Positions 16,579 through 26,500 of a DNA stretch of 64,000 bases are shown here, piece by piece. Location: NCBI GenBank assembly GCA_002314885.1, contig DCHT01000028.1, forward strand, positions 62,001 to 126,000. The letters are read 5' to 3'. Every line of letters begins with the position of its first letter. The stretch's first letter is position 1. The position numbers and the translations under genes are program-made. The notes beneath the pieces were generated by a model. The model was not told the DNA's origin and made no database searches. It saw only the letters and a list, made by a program, of their open reading frames with translations. The stretch comes from Bacteroidales bacterium UBA1745. Lineage in GTDB: Bacteria > Bacteroidota > Bacteroidia > Bacteroidales > UBA932.

Positions 16579-17688
16579 TTATCTGAGCGTTTTCTTGAGG
16601 ACTTTCCTGAGAATTGCCTCCAGTTTGTCGGCGTATGCACGGAAGCCGTAATCAGTCAGATGACAGGCATCCACGGTGCCTTCCTCCCCTTCCGCCTGGA
16701 GTCCGTCGCTGGTCACATAATAGAGATTCTTCGGGCTGTCCGCCTTCAGTTTCAGATAATTCTTATGGAAGGCCACGTTCTTTTTCGGAAGATAGTCCCT
16801 GAAATAGGAATCGTAAGGAGTGTAGGGATATAATGGGCCTTCCACCATTATAATTGGCACATCCGGATGAGCCTGACGTATGGTATTCACAAAATTATAG
16901 GTCAGGGTATCACACTGCATCTCTGTACAATTCGGAACAGGGTCGATCACATAGCAGGCGACGTCTTCCATAGCAGCCATCATATTGGCCATAGGAGCAT
17001 ACATCTTGCCCTGTCCGGAGATACCGAAATTCACGCATTCGATGTCGAGTTCACGCTGAATGATATTGGTGGCGCACATACCGGTACGGCTGGCACATCC
17101 ACCCTGCATGATGCTGGTACCGTAGAAGACTATGCGTCCCCTCGATTTCTTAGGCATATCAACCTGAGGCTGCTGAAGCACGGCCGTCGGATCCACACCC
17201 ACTTCCATAGATGTAACTCCATCATACAGAGGCAGATAAACCATATATTCGTGCATCTTTCCGTCAAGGTTCTTGACGAAAGTCTTCTGCTGGCTGAGAC
17301 CTTCCACTGGGCGGCAGGTATTCACATATCTCCACTCGCCGTTGTCGAGGATGTAGAGGTCCACGCCCTTGATGCCCGTGTCGGCCATATGGTTCATGTG
17401 GAAGCCGGCCATCAGTTCGTAGCGGACGGCGACTGCCTTGGAATCAGTGGCAAAACGGAAGCCCAGACCGGTAGAATTCAGCGATCGCTTCCAGCAAGGA
17501 TCCACCAGGGAGTCCTTGAGGACGTCCGGAAGACGGGTGAAAGGCGTCGTCTTCAGCTCTGCAGGAAAACCGCTGTTGATCATCCTGAAATTGAGGATAT
17601 TCTCGTATCTGAGTTCGGGTTCTGCGGCATTCAGGCCGAAAGCAAAGGCACAGAAAAGCGCAAATGTGAAGGCTGTCTTTCTGAACAT
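16579..17688 (-). CDS. Exported SGNH/GDSL hydrolase with GxDLY domain
   Basis: Probably a secreted carbohydrate esterase. After a signal peptide comes an N-terminal beta domain with the GxDLY signature (KGVDLYILDNGEWRYV). A GDSL-like lipase domain follows: block I VFYGTSIMQGGCAS, block II with Gly in NFGISGQGKM, Asn/His-type ends in DACHLTDYGFRAYA. I start at 17688 (MFRKTAF) because the predicted promoter at 17717-17724 would leave almost no leader for the alternative ATG at 17706. It lies back to back with the pectin operon, so pectin acetyl groups are a plausible target; this is inference. Two of the four CATG sites of the whole window fall in this gene. Confidence 0.8.
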   Translation of the reverse strand: MFRKTAFTFALFCAFAFGLNAAEPELRYENILNFRMINSGFPAELKTTPFTRLPDVLKDSLVDPCWKRSLNSTGLGFRFATDSKAVAVRYELMAGFHMNHMADTGIKGVDLYILDNGEWRYVNTCRPVEGLSQQKTFVKNLDGKMHEYMVYLPLYDGVTSMEVGVDPTAVLQQPQVDMPKKSRGRIVFYGTSIMQGGCASRTGMCATNIIQRELDIECVNFGISGQGKMYAPMANMMAAMEDVACYVIDPVPNCTEMQCDTLTYNFVNTIRQAHPDVPIIMVEGPLYPYTPYDSYFRDYLPKKNVAFHKNYLKLKADSPKNLYYVTSDGLQAEGEEGTVDACHLTDYGFRAYADKLEAILRKVLKKTLR

Positions 17689-17716
17689 ATCAGTGAATAT
17701 TTGCATAAGATTTTCT

Positions 17717-17724
17717 CAAAGTTA
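17717..17724 (-). promoter_or_regulatory. Predicted -7 element of the SGNH/GSCFA operon
   Basis: TAACTTTG on the minus strand fits TAnnTTTG, 29 bases before the chosen ATG. The LacI-type operator starts 23 bases upstream of it, a spacing different from that seen at the other promoters, so control by that regulator is uncertain on this side. Confidence 0.45.
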
Positions 17725-17747
17725 GCAATTACTTTTGTAAAAATTTG

Positions 17748-17763
17748 CCGTGCCCGTGCACGG
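17748..17763. promoter_or_regulatory. Predicted LacI-family operator, site 1 (pectin operon)
   Basis: CCGTGCCCGTGCACGG is a near-palindrome with a central CG, the usual form for LacI-family operators. Identical or one-base-different copies occur at 38178 and 42268, all in promoter regions of galacturonate-pathway genes. It ends 16 bases before the -7 element of the GH28 operon. Confidence 0.75.
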
Positions 17764-17779
17764 AATTCAAAAATTTGTC

Positions 17780-17787
17780 TATATTTG
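17780..17787 (+). promoter_or_regulatory. Predicted -7 element of the pectin (PUL) operon
   Basis: TATATTTG matches TAnnTTTG and lies 29 bases before the chosen GH28 start. No comparable element precedes susC, so this promoter may drive the whole 16-kb run to the terminator at 33863. Confidence 0.55.
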
Positions 17788-17816
17788 CGACTGTAATTAC
17801 AAGACCAACCACAACA

Positions 17817-19370
17817 ATGCGCAAGATCGGTATCGTGGCAATGCTAGCAGCCGCGACAACGTTTATCTCAGTTCTCATTTCGTCCTGCACGGCTACGCCG
17901 AAGCAGGATACAACCGAATTTGACCAGTACTACAAGGACCTCCCTTTCGAAATGGGGAAAGTGTCCAGGCCGTCCATCCCATCACGCAGCGCAAACCTGC
18001 TTGATTTTGGCGGGAACGGGAACGGAATCGACCTCAACACCGAGGCTTTCAAAGATGCAATCGACTGGCTCTCCGAGCGTGGCGGCGGACACCTCATCGT
18101 CCCTGCCGGCATCTGGTACACCGGTCCAATCGAACTTAAGAGCAACATAGATCTCCACATCACTCCTGATGCCATCATCATCTTCAACCCTGAGCGCAGC
18201 CTCTACCCTATCGTGAGGACCTCATTCGAGGGTCTCGAGACTGCCCGCTGCGAATCCCCTATCCACGCAGAGGGTGCCACCAACGTCTCCATCACCGGAG
18301 GCGGCGTGATCGACGGCAACGGTCAGGACTGGAGAGCCTGCAAGAAGTCCAAGCTCACTTCTGCACAGTGGAAGAGCTTCCTCGCACGTGGCGGCTACCT
18401 CAACCCTGAGGGAAACTGCTGGTATCCTAGCGAGGCTTATTACAGAGCAGAGCAGATGAGCAATATGAACGTGCCGCCTGCAAGCCTCAGCGATGAGGAG
18501 CTCGAGGAGATCAAGGACTTCCTCCGTCCGGTGATGATTTCCCTACGCAACTGCACCAACGTCCTTCTCGAGGATTGCAGCTTCCAGAATTCCCCAAGCT
18601 GGAACATCCATCCGCTGATGTGCACTAACCTCATCGTAAAGAACGTGACCGTACGCAACCCTTGGTTTGCGCAGAACGGCGACGGCATCGACATCGAGTC
18701 CTGCACCAACACCCTCCTCGTGGATTCCTCCTTCGACGTGGGTGACGACGGCATCTGCATCAAGTCCGGCAAGGACGAGGACGGACGCCGCAGAGGCATT
18801 CCGACCAAGGGTCTCATCGTGGACGGCTGCACCGTATATCACGGCCACGGCGGCTTCGTAGTGGGCAGTGAGATGTCCGGCGGAGTCGAGGACGTGAAGG
18901 TCAGCAACTGCCGTTTCCTCGGCACCGACGTAGGTCTCCGATTCAAGAGCAAGAGGGGCCGCGGCGGCGTTGTCAGGAATATCTACATCAACGATATCTA
19001 TATGACCGACATCGTGACTGAAACCCTGCTCTTCGACCTCCATTACGGCGGAAAATCAGCCGTGGAGGCACTTGAAGACGGTAATGGCGAGGCAAAGGTC
19101 GAGACCTTCCCAGTGGATGAGACCACCCCTGAGTTCCGCGACATCACCATCAGCAACGTGGTCTGCAACGGAGCCGGCAGGGCAATGTACTTCAACGGCA
19201 TCCCTGAAATGCCTGTAAGCAACGTCAGTGTCAGCGACTGCACGGTCAAGAGCCAGAAGGGCGTGGAGATCAACTACGCAGCCAACGTGACTTTCCGCAA
19301 CGTCAACATCGTTCCCGAAAGCGGCGAGCCGGTGAAGGCGAACAAAGTCGAAAACCTTGCAATCGAGTAA
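17817..19370 (+). CDS. Polygalacturonase lipoprotein (GH28)
   Basis: Hydrolyses galacturonan chains outside the cytoplasm. The 517-residue protein starts with a lipoprotein signal (SVLISSC), so it is likely lipid-anchored. The GH28 right-handed beta-helix motifs are all present: NGDGIDIES, DVGDDGICIKSG with the catalytic Asp pair, YHGHGGFVVGSE with the His, and LRFKSKRGRGG for the basic substrate-binding pair. I start at 17817 (MRKIGI) since the earlier in-frame ATG at 17745 would lie within the operator and lacks a signal peptide. Exo- or endo-action cannot be told. It is first in the pectin operon. Confidence 0.92.
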   Translation: MRKIGIVAMLAAATTFISVLISSCTATPKQDTTEFDQYYKDLPFEMGKVSRPSIPSRSANLLDFGGNGNGIDLNTEAFKDAIDWLSERGGGHLIVPAGIWYTGPIELKSNIDLHITPDAIIIFNPERSLYPIVRTSFEGLETARCESPIHAEGATNVSITGGGVIDGNGQDWRACKKSKLTSAQWKSFLARGGYLNPEGNCWYPSEAYYRAEQMSNMNVPPASLSDEELEEIKDFLRPVMISLRNCTNVLLEDCSFQNSPSWNIHPLMCTNLIVKNVTVRNPWFAQNGDGIDIESCTNTLLVDSSFDVGDDGICIKSGKDEDGRRRGIPTKGLIVDGCTVYHGHGGFVVGSEMSGGVEDVKVSNCRFLGTDVGLRFKSKRGRGGVVRNIYINDIYMTDIVTETLLFDLHYGGKSAVEALEDGNGEAKVETFPVDETTPEFRDITISNVVCNGAGRAMYFNGIPEMPVSNVSVSDCTVKSQKGVEINYAANVTFRNVNIVPESGEPVKANKVENLAIE

Positions 19371-19373
19371 GAA

Positions 19374-20402
19374 ATGAAGAAGTTCGTCAGCATAGCAGCA
19401 GCCCTCGTGCTCTCCCTCGCCTGCTTCGCGCAGAATACGTTCTCCCCTGAGATCGTGGTAGCGAAGGACGGCAGCGGCGACTACACCACTGTCCAGGAGG
19501 CCATCAACGCCTGCCCTGACTATGACCACGGCCACATCACCACCATTCTTATCAAGGCTGGCGTGTACGAGGAGATGGTCACCATCCCTCACAACAAGTT
19601 CCGTCTCCACATCAAGGGCGAAGGCGCAGAGAAGACCATCATCACCTTCGGCAAATACGCCAAGGACTTCTGGCCAGGCACGGACCGCAACATCGGAACC
19701 TCAGGCAGCGCCACTATGTACATCCACTCCAGCTATGTGACCCTCGAGGACCTCACAGTGGAGAATTCGGCAGGCGAAGGCAAGGACATCGCCCAGGCAG
19801 TGGCCCTCTTCACCGACAGCGACTTCCTCTTCGTCCACAACTGCCGCCTCATTGGCAACCAGGACACCCTCTACACCTACGGACGCTTCGGCAAGGAAGG
19901 CGGCATCAAGCGCAACTACTACCTCAACTGCTACATTGAGGGCACCACTGATTTCATATTCGGTCCTAGCATCTGCTACTTCGAGGACTGTCACATACAC
20001 AGCAAGAAGAACAGTTATGTAACTGCCGCTTCCACTTTACCCGGCCAGAAATATGGTTACGTTTTCCGCAATTGCCGTCTCACGGCCGCGGAAGGAATTG
20101 ACAAGTGCTATCTCGGAAGACCTTGGGGTGCTTATGCTAAGACCGTTTTCATCGAGTGCGAACTCGGAAGCCACATCCTCAAGGAGGGCTGGCACAACTG
20201 GGAGAAGCCAGGCAAGCCGAACACAGAGAAGAATTCCTACTATGCGGAATACAGGAATTCAGGTCCGGGCGCAGCAAGCAAGAAGGATCGCGTGAAATGG
20301 TCATATCAGCTCAGCGCAAAGCAGGCTGCACAATATACTTTCGAAAAGGTGATGTACCAGTCCAACGACGGCATCGTGTGGGACCCATATAATAATAAGT
20401 AA
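19374..20402 (+). CDS. Pectinesterase (CE8)
   Basis: Removes methyl esters from homogalacturonan so that polygalacturonase and lyase can act. The 342-residue protein has a signal peptide (ALVLSLACFAQ) and the CE8 beta-helix motifs: GSGDYTTVQEAI near the N terminus, RLIGNQDTLYTYG with Gln and Asp, GTTDFIFG with the nucleophile Asp, and YLGRPWGAYAKT with the Arg/Trp pair. It sits three bases after GH28 and its stop overlaps the next ATG by one base. Confidence 0.93.
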   Translation: MKKFVSIAAALVLSLACFAQNTFSPEIVVAKDGSGDYTTVQEAINACPDYDHGHITTILIKAGVYEEMVTIPHNKFRLHIKGEGAEKTIITFGKYAKDFWPGTDRNIGTSGSATMYIHSSYVTLEDLTVENSAGEGKDIAQAVALFTDSDFLFVHNCRLIGNQDTLYTYGRFGKEGGIKRNYYLNCYIEGTTDFIFGPSICYFEDCHIHSKKNSYVTAASTLPGQKYGYVFRNCRLTAAEGIDKCYLGRPWGAYAKTVFIECELGSHILKEGWHNWEKPGKPNTEKNSYYAEYRNSGPGAASKKDRVKWSYQLSAKQAAQYTFEKVMYQSNDGIVWDPYNNK

Positions 20403-21580
20403 TGAAAAGGTACTTCCTCATAGCCCTTGCGGCAATACTCTGCCTCACGGCCTGCACTCCTAAGTGCAGGCTGTCAGTGGATATGGTACGCAGTGAGATG
20501 AGCCGCTGCGAAGACGGCGCCCATCTCGACGGAATGGACGGAAAGCTCAAGTGGAACTACACCACCGGGCTCGAACTCAAGGCATTCCTCGACGTGTACC
20601 TCGAGTACGGCGACGAGAGCATCTACGAATACGTGGAGCAGTGGTATGACAGCATCATCGACGAGGAAGGCAACATCCAGACCTACAAGAGGGAGAAATT
20701 CAACACGGACCACGTCTGTCCGGCCCGCACCCTCTTCTATCTCTACGAAAGGACAGGCAAGGAGAAATATCTCAAGGCCATCGAACTGGTGCGCAGCCAG
20801 CTGGACGAGCACCCAAGGACCTCCGAGGGCGGTTTCTGGCACAAGCAGACCTATCCTTGGCAGATGTGGCTCGACGGCCTCTATATGGCTCAGCCTTTCT
20901 ACGCGGAGTACACCTCGAAGTTCGAGGCTACAGAAAACAGGGACAGCATCTACCGCGACATCATCAACCATTTCAACGTGGTTGCCGAGCATACTTACGA
21001 CCCTGCGACAGGTCTATTCCGCCACGCGTGGGACGAGTCCCGCGATATGTTCTGGTGCGACAAGACCACCGGCCAGTCCCAGCACGCCTGGGGCCGCGCC
21101 CTCGGCTGGTACTGTATGGCCATCGTGGAGGTGCTCGACTGGATACCTGCGGAGACTGAAGGCAGCGAGACCCTCATTTCCCGCCTCCAGCAGATCTACA
21201 AGGCACTCCCTGATTATCAGGACGAGGAGACCGGTATGTGGTATCAGGTGCTCGACTGCCCTGGACGCGAAGGCAACTATGTGGAGGCGACCTGCAACGC
21301 AATGTTCATCTACACTGCCCTCAAGGCCAGCAGGCTCGGCTATCTCGATGCCAGCCTCAGGGCTTGGGCAGAGGATCTCTACGGCAAGTTCGTGGAGACA
21401 TTCATCAGAGAAAACGAAGACGGCACACTCTCTATGACTCAGTGCTGTGCAGTGGCCGGCCTCGGCGGCAAGGAAAACCGCAGCGGCTACTATGACTATT
21501 ATATAAATGAAAGAATATGCGAGAATGACCCTAAGGGCGTTGGTCCGTTCATCTGGGCATCTCTCGAAATGGAAAGATAA
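20402..21580 (+). CDS. Unsaturated galacturonyl/rhamnogalacturonyl hydrolase (GH105)
   Basis: Removes the unsaturated uronic acid left at the non-reducing end by pectate lyase. The 392-residue lipoprotein (signal ends ILCLTAC) shows the six-hairpin (alpha/alpha)6 fold pattern with the catalytic Asp in MWLDGLYMAQPFYAEY, then SQHAWGRALGWYCMA, and REGNYVEATCNAMFIYTAL. GH88 is a related alternative; the motifs fit GH105 better. Translationally coupled to the pectinesterase gene (TAATG). Confidence 0.87.
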   Translation: MKRYFLIALAAILCLTACTPKCRLSVDMVRSEMSRCEDGAHLDGMDGKLKWNYTTGLELKAFLDVYLEYGDESIYEYVEQWYDSIIDEEGNIQTYKREKFNTDHVCPARTLFYLYERTGKEKYLKAIELVRSQLDEHPRTSEGGFWHKQTYPWQMWLDGLYMAQPFYAEYTSKFEATENRDSIYRDIINHFNVVAEHTYDPATGLFRHAWDESRDMFWCDKTTGQSQHAWGRALGWYCMAIVEVLDWIPAETEGSETLISRLQQIYKALPDYQDEETGMWYQVLDCPGREGNYVEATCNAMFIYTALKASRLGYLDASLRAWAEDLYGKFVETFIRENEDGTLSMTQCCAVAGLGGKENRSGYYDYYINERICENDPKGVGPFIWASLEMER

Positions 21581-21581
21581 A

Positions 21582-23492
21582 ATGAAGAGATTCAGCATCA
21601 TATCAGCGTTGATCCTCGCCTGCTTCGTCAGCTGCGACAAGGAACCGGGAGGCGACACCCCTGTGGAGCCTGCCACCCTGACTGCCCCTGACGGAGTGAA
21701 ACTGGCTTCCGAAGCCGGCGAGAATGCGCTTTCATTCACCTGGAACGCAGTGGAGGGTGCCACCAGCTACACCTGGAAACTGCTCAAGGGTATGACACTC
21801 GTCAAGGACGGTTCCGTCAGCACGACTTCCGTTAACGTGGACGGACTCGAGGCAAGCACCGCTTACCGCTTTGCCGTGAAGAGCGTCAATTCCAAGACAG
21901 CGTCCAGCTACAGCGCATATTTCGAGGCTTCCACCGCGGAATCCAGCGACCCGGGCACCGACCCTGATCCTGAGACCCCTGACGTGGATCCTGTCACCGA
22001 CGTATATGCCCAGATGAAGATACCTGCAGGCGAAGAGGACGGCGTGGCACGCGCATTCCCTGGCTGCGAAGGCGGCGGAATGTACACCACCGGCGGCCGC
22101 GGCGGCAAGGTGATCCACGTGACCACCCTCGAGGACCTCTCCACAGAGGGCTCCCTCCGCTGGGCCGTGACTCAGGACTATGCCCGCACCATCGTCTTCG
22201 ACGTGGCAGGTACCATCACCCTCAAGAGTCCGCTCATCATCTCCAAGCCTAACTGCACCATCGCAGGCCAGACTGCGCCGGGTGACGGCATCTGCATCAA
22301 GGGTCGCTATACTCAGGTGACTGCGAACAACGTGATCATACGCTTCATCCGCTTCCGCCTCGGCGATGAGGATTCCGGAATCGGTGACAGCGATGACTGC
22401 ATCTGGGGCCGCTACCTCAACAACATCGTGCTCGACCACTGCTCTATGAGCTGGAGCGTCGATGAGTGCGCCTCATTCTATTCCAACAGCAACTTCACTA
22501 TGCAGTGGTGCATCATCGCTGAGAGTATGAAGAACAGCGTCCACTCCAAGTCCAGCCACGGCTACGGCGGCATCTGGGGCGGAGAGAACGCTTCCTTCCA
22601 CCACAACATCCTCGCGCACCACGACAGCCGAAACCCACGTTTCGACCATCCTCACATCTATCAGAACCACACTACCCCTGCCCATCGCGGAGTCATAGAT
22701 TTCCGCAACAACGTCGTTTATGACTGGGGCAGCAACGTCTCCTACGGCGGTGAGGGCTATGGTTCAGGCAAGGGAACCGGCATCAATATGGTGGGCAACT
22801 ACTACAGGCCGGGCACCAGTTCCACGGACCGCAAGTACTTTATGGACTCTTACGCAGTCTATGCAAGCTGCAGCAGCTGCGGCACCAATATCGACGAAGG
22901 TTATCCTCTCCTCTATATGAGCGGCAACACCAACAGCAAGTACAGCGACATCAGCAGCGACAACGCATCCGGCATCTACTGGCACAACGGTTCCGGCCAC
23001 GCAAACTATCAGGAGACGGCCTCCGCAGCGCTTGCAGTCAAGGGTCCGAACGGCGAGACCTGCTACACGACCACACACAGTTCAGAGGCTGCAAAGACTG
23101 CTGTCTGCAACTATGCGGGAGCATCCCTCAGCCGCGACGCAGTGGACAAGAGAACCGCGAACGACGTCCTCAACGGCAAGGGCCAGATCATCGACTGCGT
23201 CACTGCAGGCGATGGAAAGAAGAGCTGCGAGAGCCTCTACGGCTTCACCTGGCCTACTCTCAAGGCTACTGCCGAACAAACTTCAATCGCGGCCACAGAC
23301 AGCGACAAGGACGGTATTCCTGACTACTACGAGGCACTTCTCGGCCTCAACGCCAAGGACGCCTCCGACGCCGCAGCAAAGACTATTGACAAGAACGGAA
23401 GATATACCAACCTGGAAATGTACCTCCACTGGCTCGTACGAGACATCGTCGCAGCCGAAGCTGAGGGAGGCCAATATACAGCGATCAGATAA
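21582..23492 (+). CDS. Pectate lyase (PL1) with N-terminal Fn3 domain
   Basis: Cleaves homogalacturonan by beta-elimination, giving unsaturated ends. The 636-residue lipoprotein (ILACFVSC) has, in order, a fibronectin type III-like domain (about 30-130), a short Asp/Pro-rich linker, and a pectate lyase beta-helix (about 150-560). The helix part includes AFPGCEGGGMYTTGGRGG, VFDVAGTITL and NNIVLDHCSMSWSVDE. A C-terminal TDSDKDGIPDYYEALLGLN segment looks like a calcium-binding Asp-rich repeat. I chose 21582; an earlier in-frame ATG at 21507 lies inside GH105 and would bury the signal peptide. Confidence 0.88.
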   Translation: MKRFSIISALILACFVSCDKEPGGDTPVEPATLTAPDGVKLASEAGENALSFTWNAVEGATSYTWKLLKGMTLVKDGSVSTTSVNVDGLEASTAYRFAVKSVNSKTASSYSAYFEASTAESSDPGTDPDPETPDVDPVTDVYAQMKIPAGEEDGVARAFPGCEGGGMYTTGGRGGKVIHVTTLEDLSTEGSLRWAVTQDYARTIVFDVAGTITLKSPLIISKPNCTIAGQTAPGDGICIKGRYTQVTANNVIIRFIRFRLGDEDSGIGDSDDCIWGRYLNNIVLDHCSMSWSVDECASFYSNSNFTMQWCIIAESMKNSVHSKSSHGYGGIWGGENASFHHNILAHHDSRNPRFDHPHIYQNHTTPAHRGVIDFRNNVVYDWGSNVSYGGEGYGSGKGTGINMVGNYYRPGTSSTDRKYFMDSYAVYASCSSCGTNIDEGYPLLYMSGNTNSKYSDISSDNASGIYWHNGSGHANYQETASAALAVKGPNGETCYTTTHSSEAAKTAVCNYAGASLSRDAVDKRTANDVLNGKGQIIDCVTAGDGKKSCESLYGFTWPTLKATAEQTSIAATDSDKDGIPDYYEALLGLNAKDASDAAAKTIDKNGRYTNLEMYLHWLVRDIVAAEAEGGQYTAIR

Positions 23493-23540
23493 CATATCAT
23501 ATTAACTAATTATTATTAACTAACACTAAGCATTACTTCT

Positions 23541-26500
23541 ATGAGTACAATTGCTAAGAAACTAGCCCTCGTCGTGATGGGACTCTGCTGCGCTCTCGCA
23601 GTTCAGGCCCAGACCGTCACGGGTATAGTCAAAGACTCAAGTGGTGAGCCAGTTATGGGTGCCTTCGTCGTAGAACAGGGCACTACGAACGGTGTATCCA
23701 CAGGCCTTGACGGAGACTTCTCCATCAAGGTGAGCGATGCTTCCACTGCCGTCCTCGAGATTTCGATGATCGGTCTCAAGACCGTCACCGTGGATGTCGC
23801 CGGCAGAGCATCCGTGGAAGTCGTTATGGAAGACGACTCCAATATGCTTGAAGAGACCGTCGTGGTCGGTTACGCCGTTGTCAAGAGGCGTGACCTCCTC
23901 GGTTCAGTTTCTTCAGTAAACAGCGACAAGCTCACTGAGCAGCCGGTCGCAAACGTCAGCCAGGCCCTCACAGGTAAGATGGCCGGTGTGTCAGTAGTCA
24001 CCACCGAGGGTGATCCTGACGCCGACATCAAGATCCGCGTCCGTGGCGGCGGTTCCATCACCCAGGACAACTCTCCTCTCTACATCGTGGACGGTTTCCC
24101 AGTGGAGTCAATCAGCGACATCTCCTCATCCGAGATCGCTTCCATCGACGTCCTCAAGGATGCCTTCTCAACCGCTATCTACGGTAGCCGCGGTGCAAAC
24201 GGTGTCATCATCGTCACCACCAAGAGCGCAGAGAAAGGCCACAAGGTGTCCGTGAAGCTCAACGCATTCGCAGGCTTCAAGAAGATGGCCAACGCAGGTG
24301 CCATCCAGGCTATGGATTCCGAGAACTACGTGAAGTTCCAGTATGAGCTCGCTCAGATCCGCGACAACGTCAGCACCAGCTACGAGCCTTATTTCGGTAC
24401 CTTCAACGATATCGACCTCTACTCAGGTCTCCAGACCAACGACTGGGTAGGTATGGTATTCGGCAACACCGGCAGCAACTTCAACACTGACTTCACCATC
24501 AGCGGAAGCACCGACAACGTCAACTGGACCCTCGGCTACGCACACGTGACCGACAACGCCATTATGACCGGTTCCAACTACAACCGTGACAACCTCAGCT
24601 TCAAGAGCAACGTCAAGACCTCCAAGACTACCAGCATCGACCTCAACGTCCGCTACTCCCGCACCAAGGTGCGCGGTTCAGGCGCGAACTCAATGAACGA
24701 TACAGGTACGACTTCAGGCAACGGCCGTCTCAAGCACGCAGTCTGCTACGCACCTATTCCAATCAGCTCAAACGTGGCAAGCATCGACGACGAGGCTGAC
24801 TACGGTGACAACGCTCCGCCTCTCCAGTCCGTTGCTGACAACGACTCACGCCGCATCCGTACCACCTGGACTGCAAATGCAGCCTTCAACTGGGAGATCG
24901 TGAAGGGCCTCAGGCTCAAGATCGACGGCGGCCTCGAGAACTATCGTCAGACCGACGACCGCTTCTATGGCCTTACCACATATTATGTAGGTAACAACTC
25001 GCCATATCCAAACACTCCTTCAAGCCTCTACAAGGACGCTACAAGGAACAAGTACCGCAATGCCAACACGCTCAACTATGACTTCTCAGACGTCATCAAG
25101 AACGAAGACCACAGCCTCACCGTCCTCGTGGGCGAGGAAATGACTTTCACCAAGAGCAACACCGTTGCTTCGATGATCGACAACTTCCCTACATTCTACG
25201 ACGCTGATATGGCTTGGAACTTCCTGAGCTCAGGTACTGCCAACTACACCCAGAACATCTACGCCGCAAATGACGCCCTCCTGTCATTCTTCGGCCGCGT
25301 GAACTACGACTTCAAGCACCGCTATTCAATCGGTGCCACCCTCCGCGCCGATGGTTCCTCCAAGTTCGCAAAGGGCAACCGCTGGGGCTTCTTCCCATCA
25401 GCAGCTGCTTCCTGGACCATCTCCCGCGAGCCTTGGATGAGCAACACCAGCACCTGGCTCGACCAGCTCAAGCTCAGGTACTCCTTCGGTACCGCAGGTA
25501 ACAACAACATCCCTGCAGGCTCCATCAACAAGGAATACAGCGCAAGCACCACTCCTGGTGTATGGCTTTCTTCAGGTTCTACCTACTGGATGGCCGGCAA
25601 GGTCCTCAACAACCCTGACCTCAAGTGGGAGACCACCTATACTCACAACATCGGTATCGACTTCAGCTTCCTCCAGAACAGGATCAGCGGTAGCATCGAA
25701 ATCTACCAGAACGACACCAAGGACCTCCTCATCCTCTTCCCTATCGCAGGTACAGGTTACGACAGCCAGTACAGGAACATCGGTTCCACACGCAACCGCG
25801 GTGCTGAGCTCTCCCTCTCTATGCCTATCATCCAGAAGAAGGACTACAGCCTCTCCATCAGCGGCAACATCGCATACAACCGCAACAAGATCACCAGCCT
25901 CGGTGGCCTCGACGCAATCACCGGTACCTCAGTTCAGTCCTACTGGGCATCTACTGAAATCGGCGACGACTACAGCGTACAGGTCAACGGACGTCTCGGC
26001 AATATGTACGGTTACAAGTGCGCAGGTCGCTACGAAGTGGACGACTTCGACTATGTAGGCGGCAAGTGGGTGCTCAAGGAAGGCGTTCCTGATGACTCCA
26101 AGATCATCGGCGCAAGCTACCTTATGCCTGGTGCCCTCAAGCTCGAGGCTGACGAGGACGGCGTAATCCGCAAGCACGTCATCGGAAATGCAAGTCCTGA
26201 CTTCCAGGGCGGTTTCGCACTCAACGCATACGTGAAGGGCATTGACCTCAGCGCCAACTTCACCTATATGATCGGCAACGACGTCTACAACGCCAACAAG
26301 ATCGAGTTCACCTCTTCCCGTAAGTACAACAACCACAGGAACCTGATGAACACTATGGACGTTGACAAGCGCTGGACCAACATCGACTGGACCACCGGCG
26401 AGCTCGTCACCGACCCTGAGACCCTCAAGGCAATGAATGCAAACACCACTATGTGGTCACCTTGCATCGGCAACGCAGTCTTCAGCGACTGGGCTGTCGA

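Noticed and set aside
17744..17747. TTTG at 17744 as the -33 element of the GH28 promoter
   Set aside because: It lies 32 bases from the -7 element, outside the 17-23 range.
23493..23540. Separate promoter for susC in the A/T-rich gap with two ATTAACTA copies
   Set aside because: No TAnnTTTG element is present; the direct repeats alone are not enough to call a promoter.
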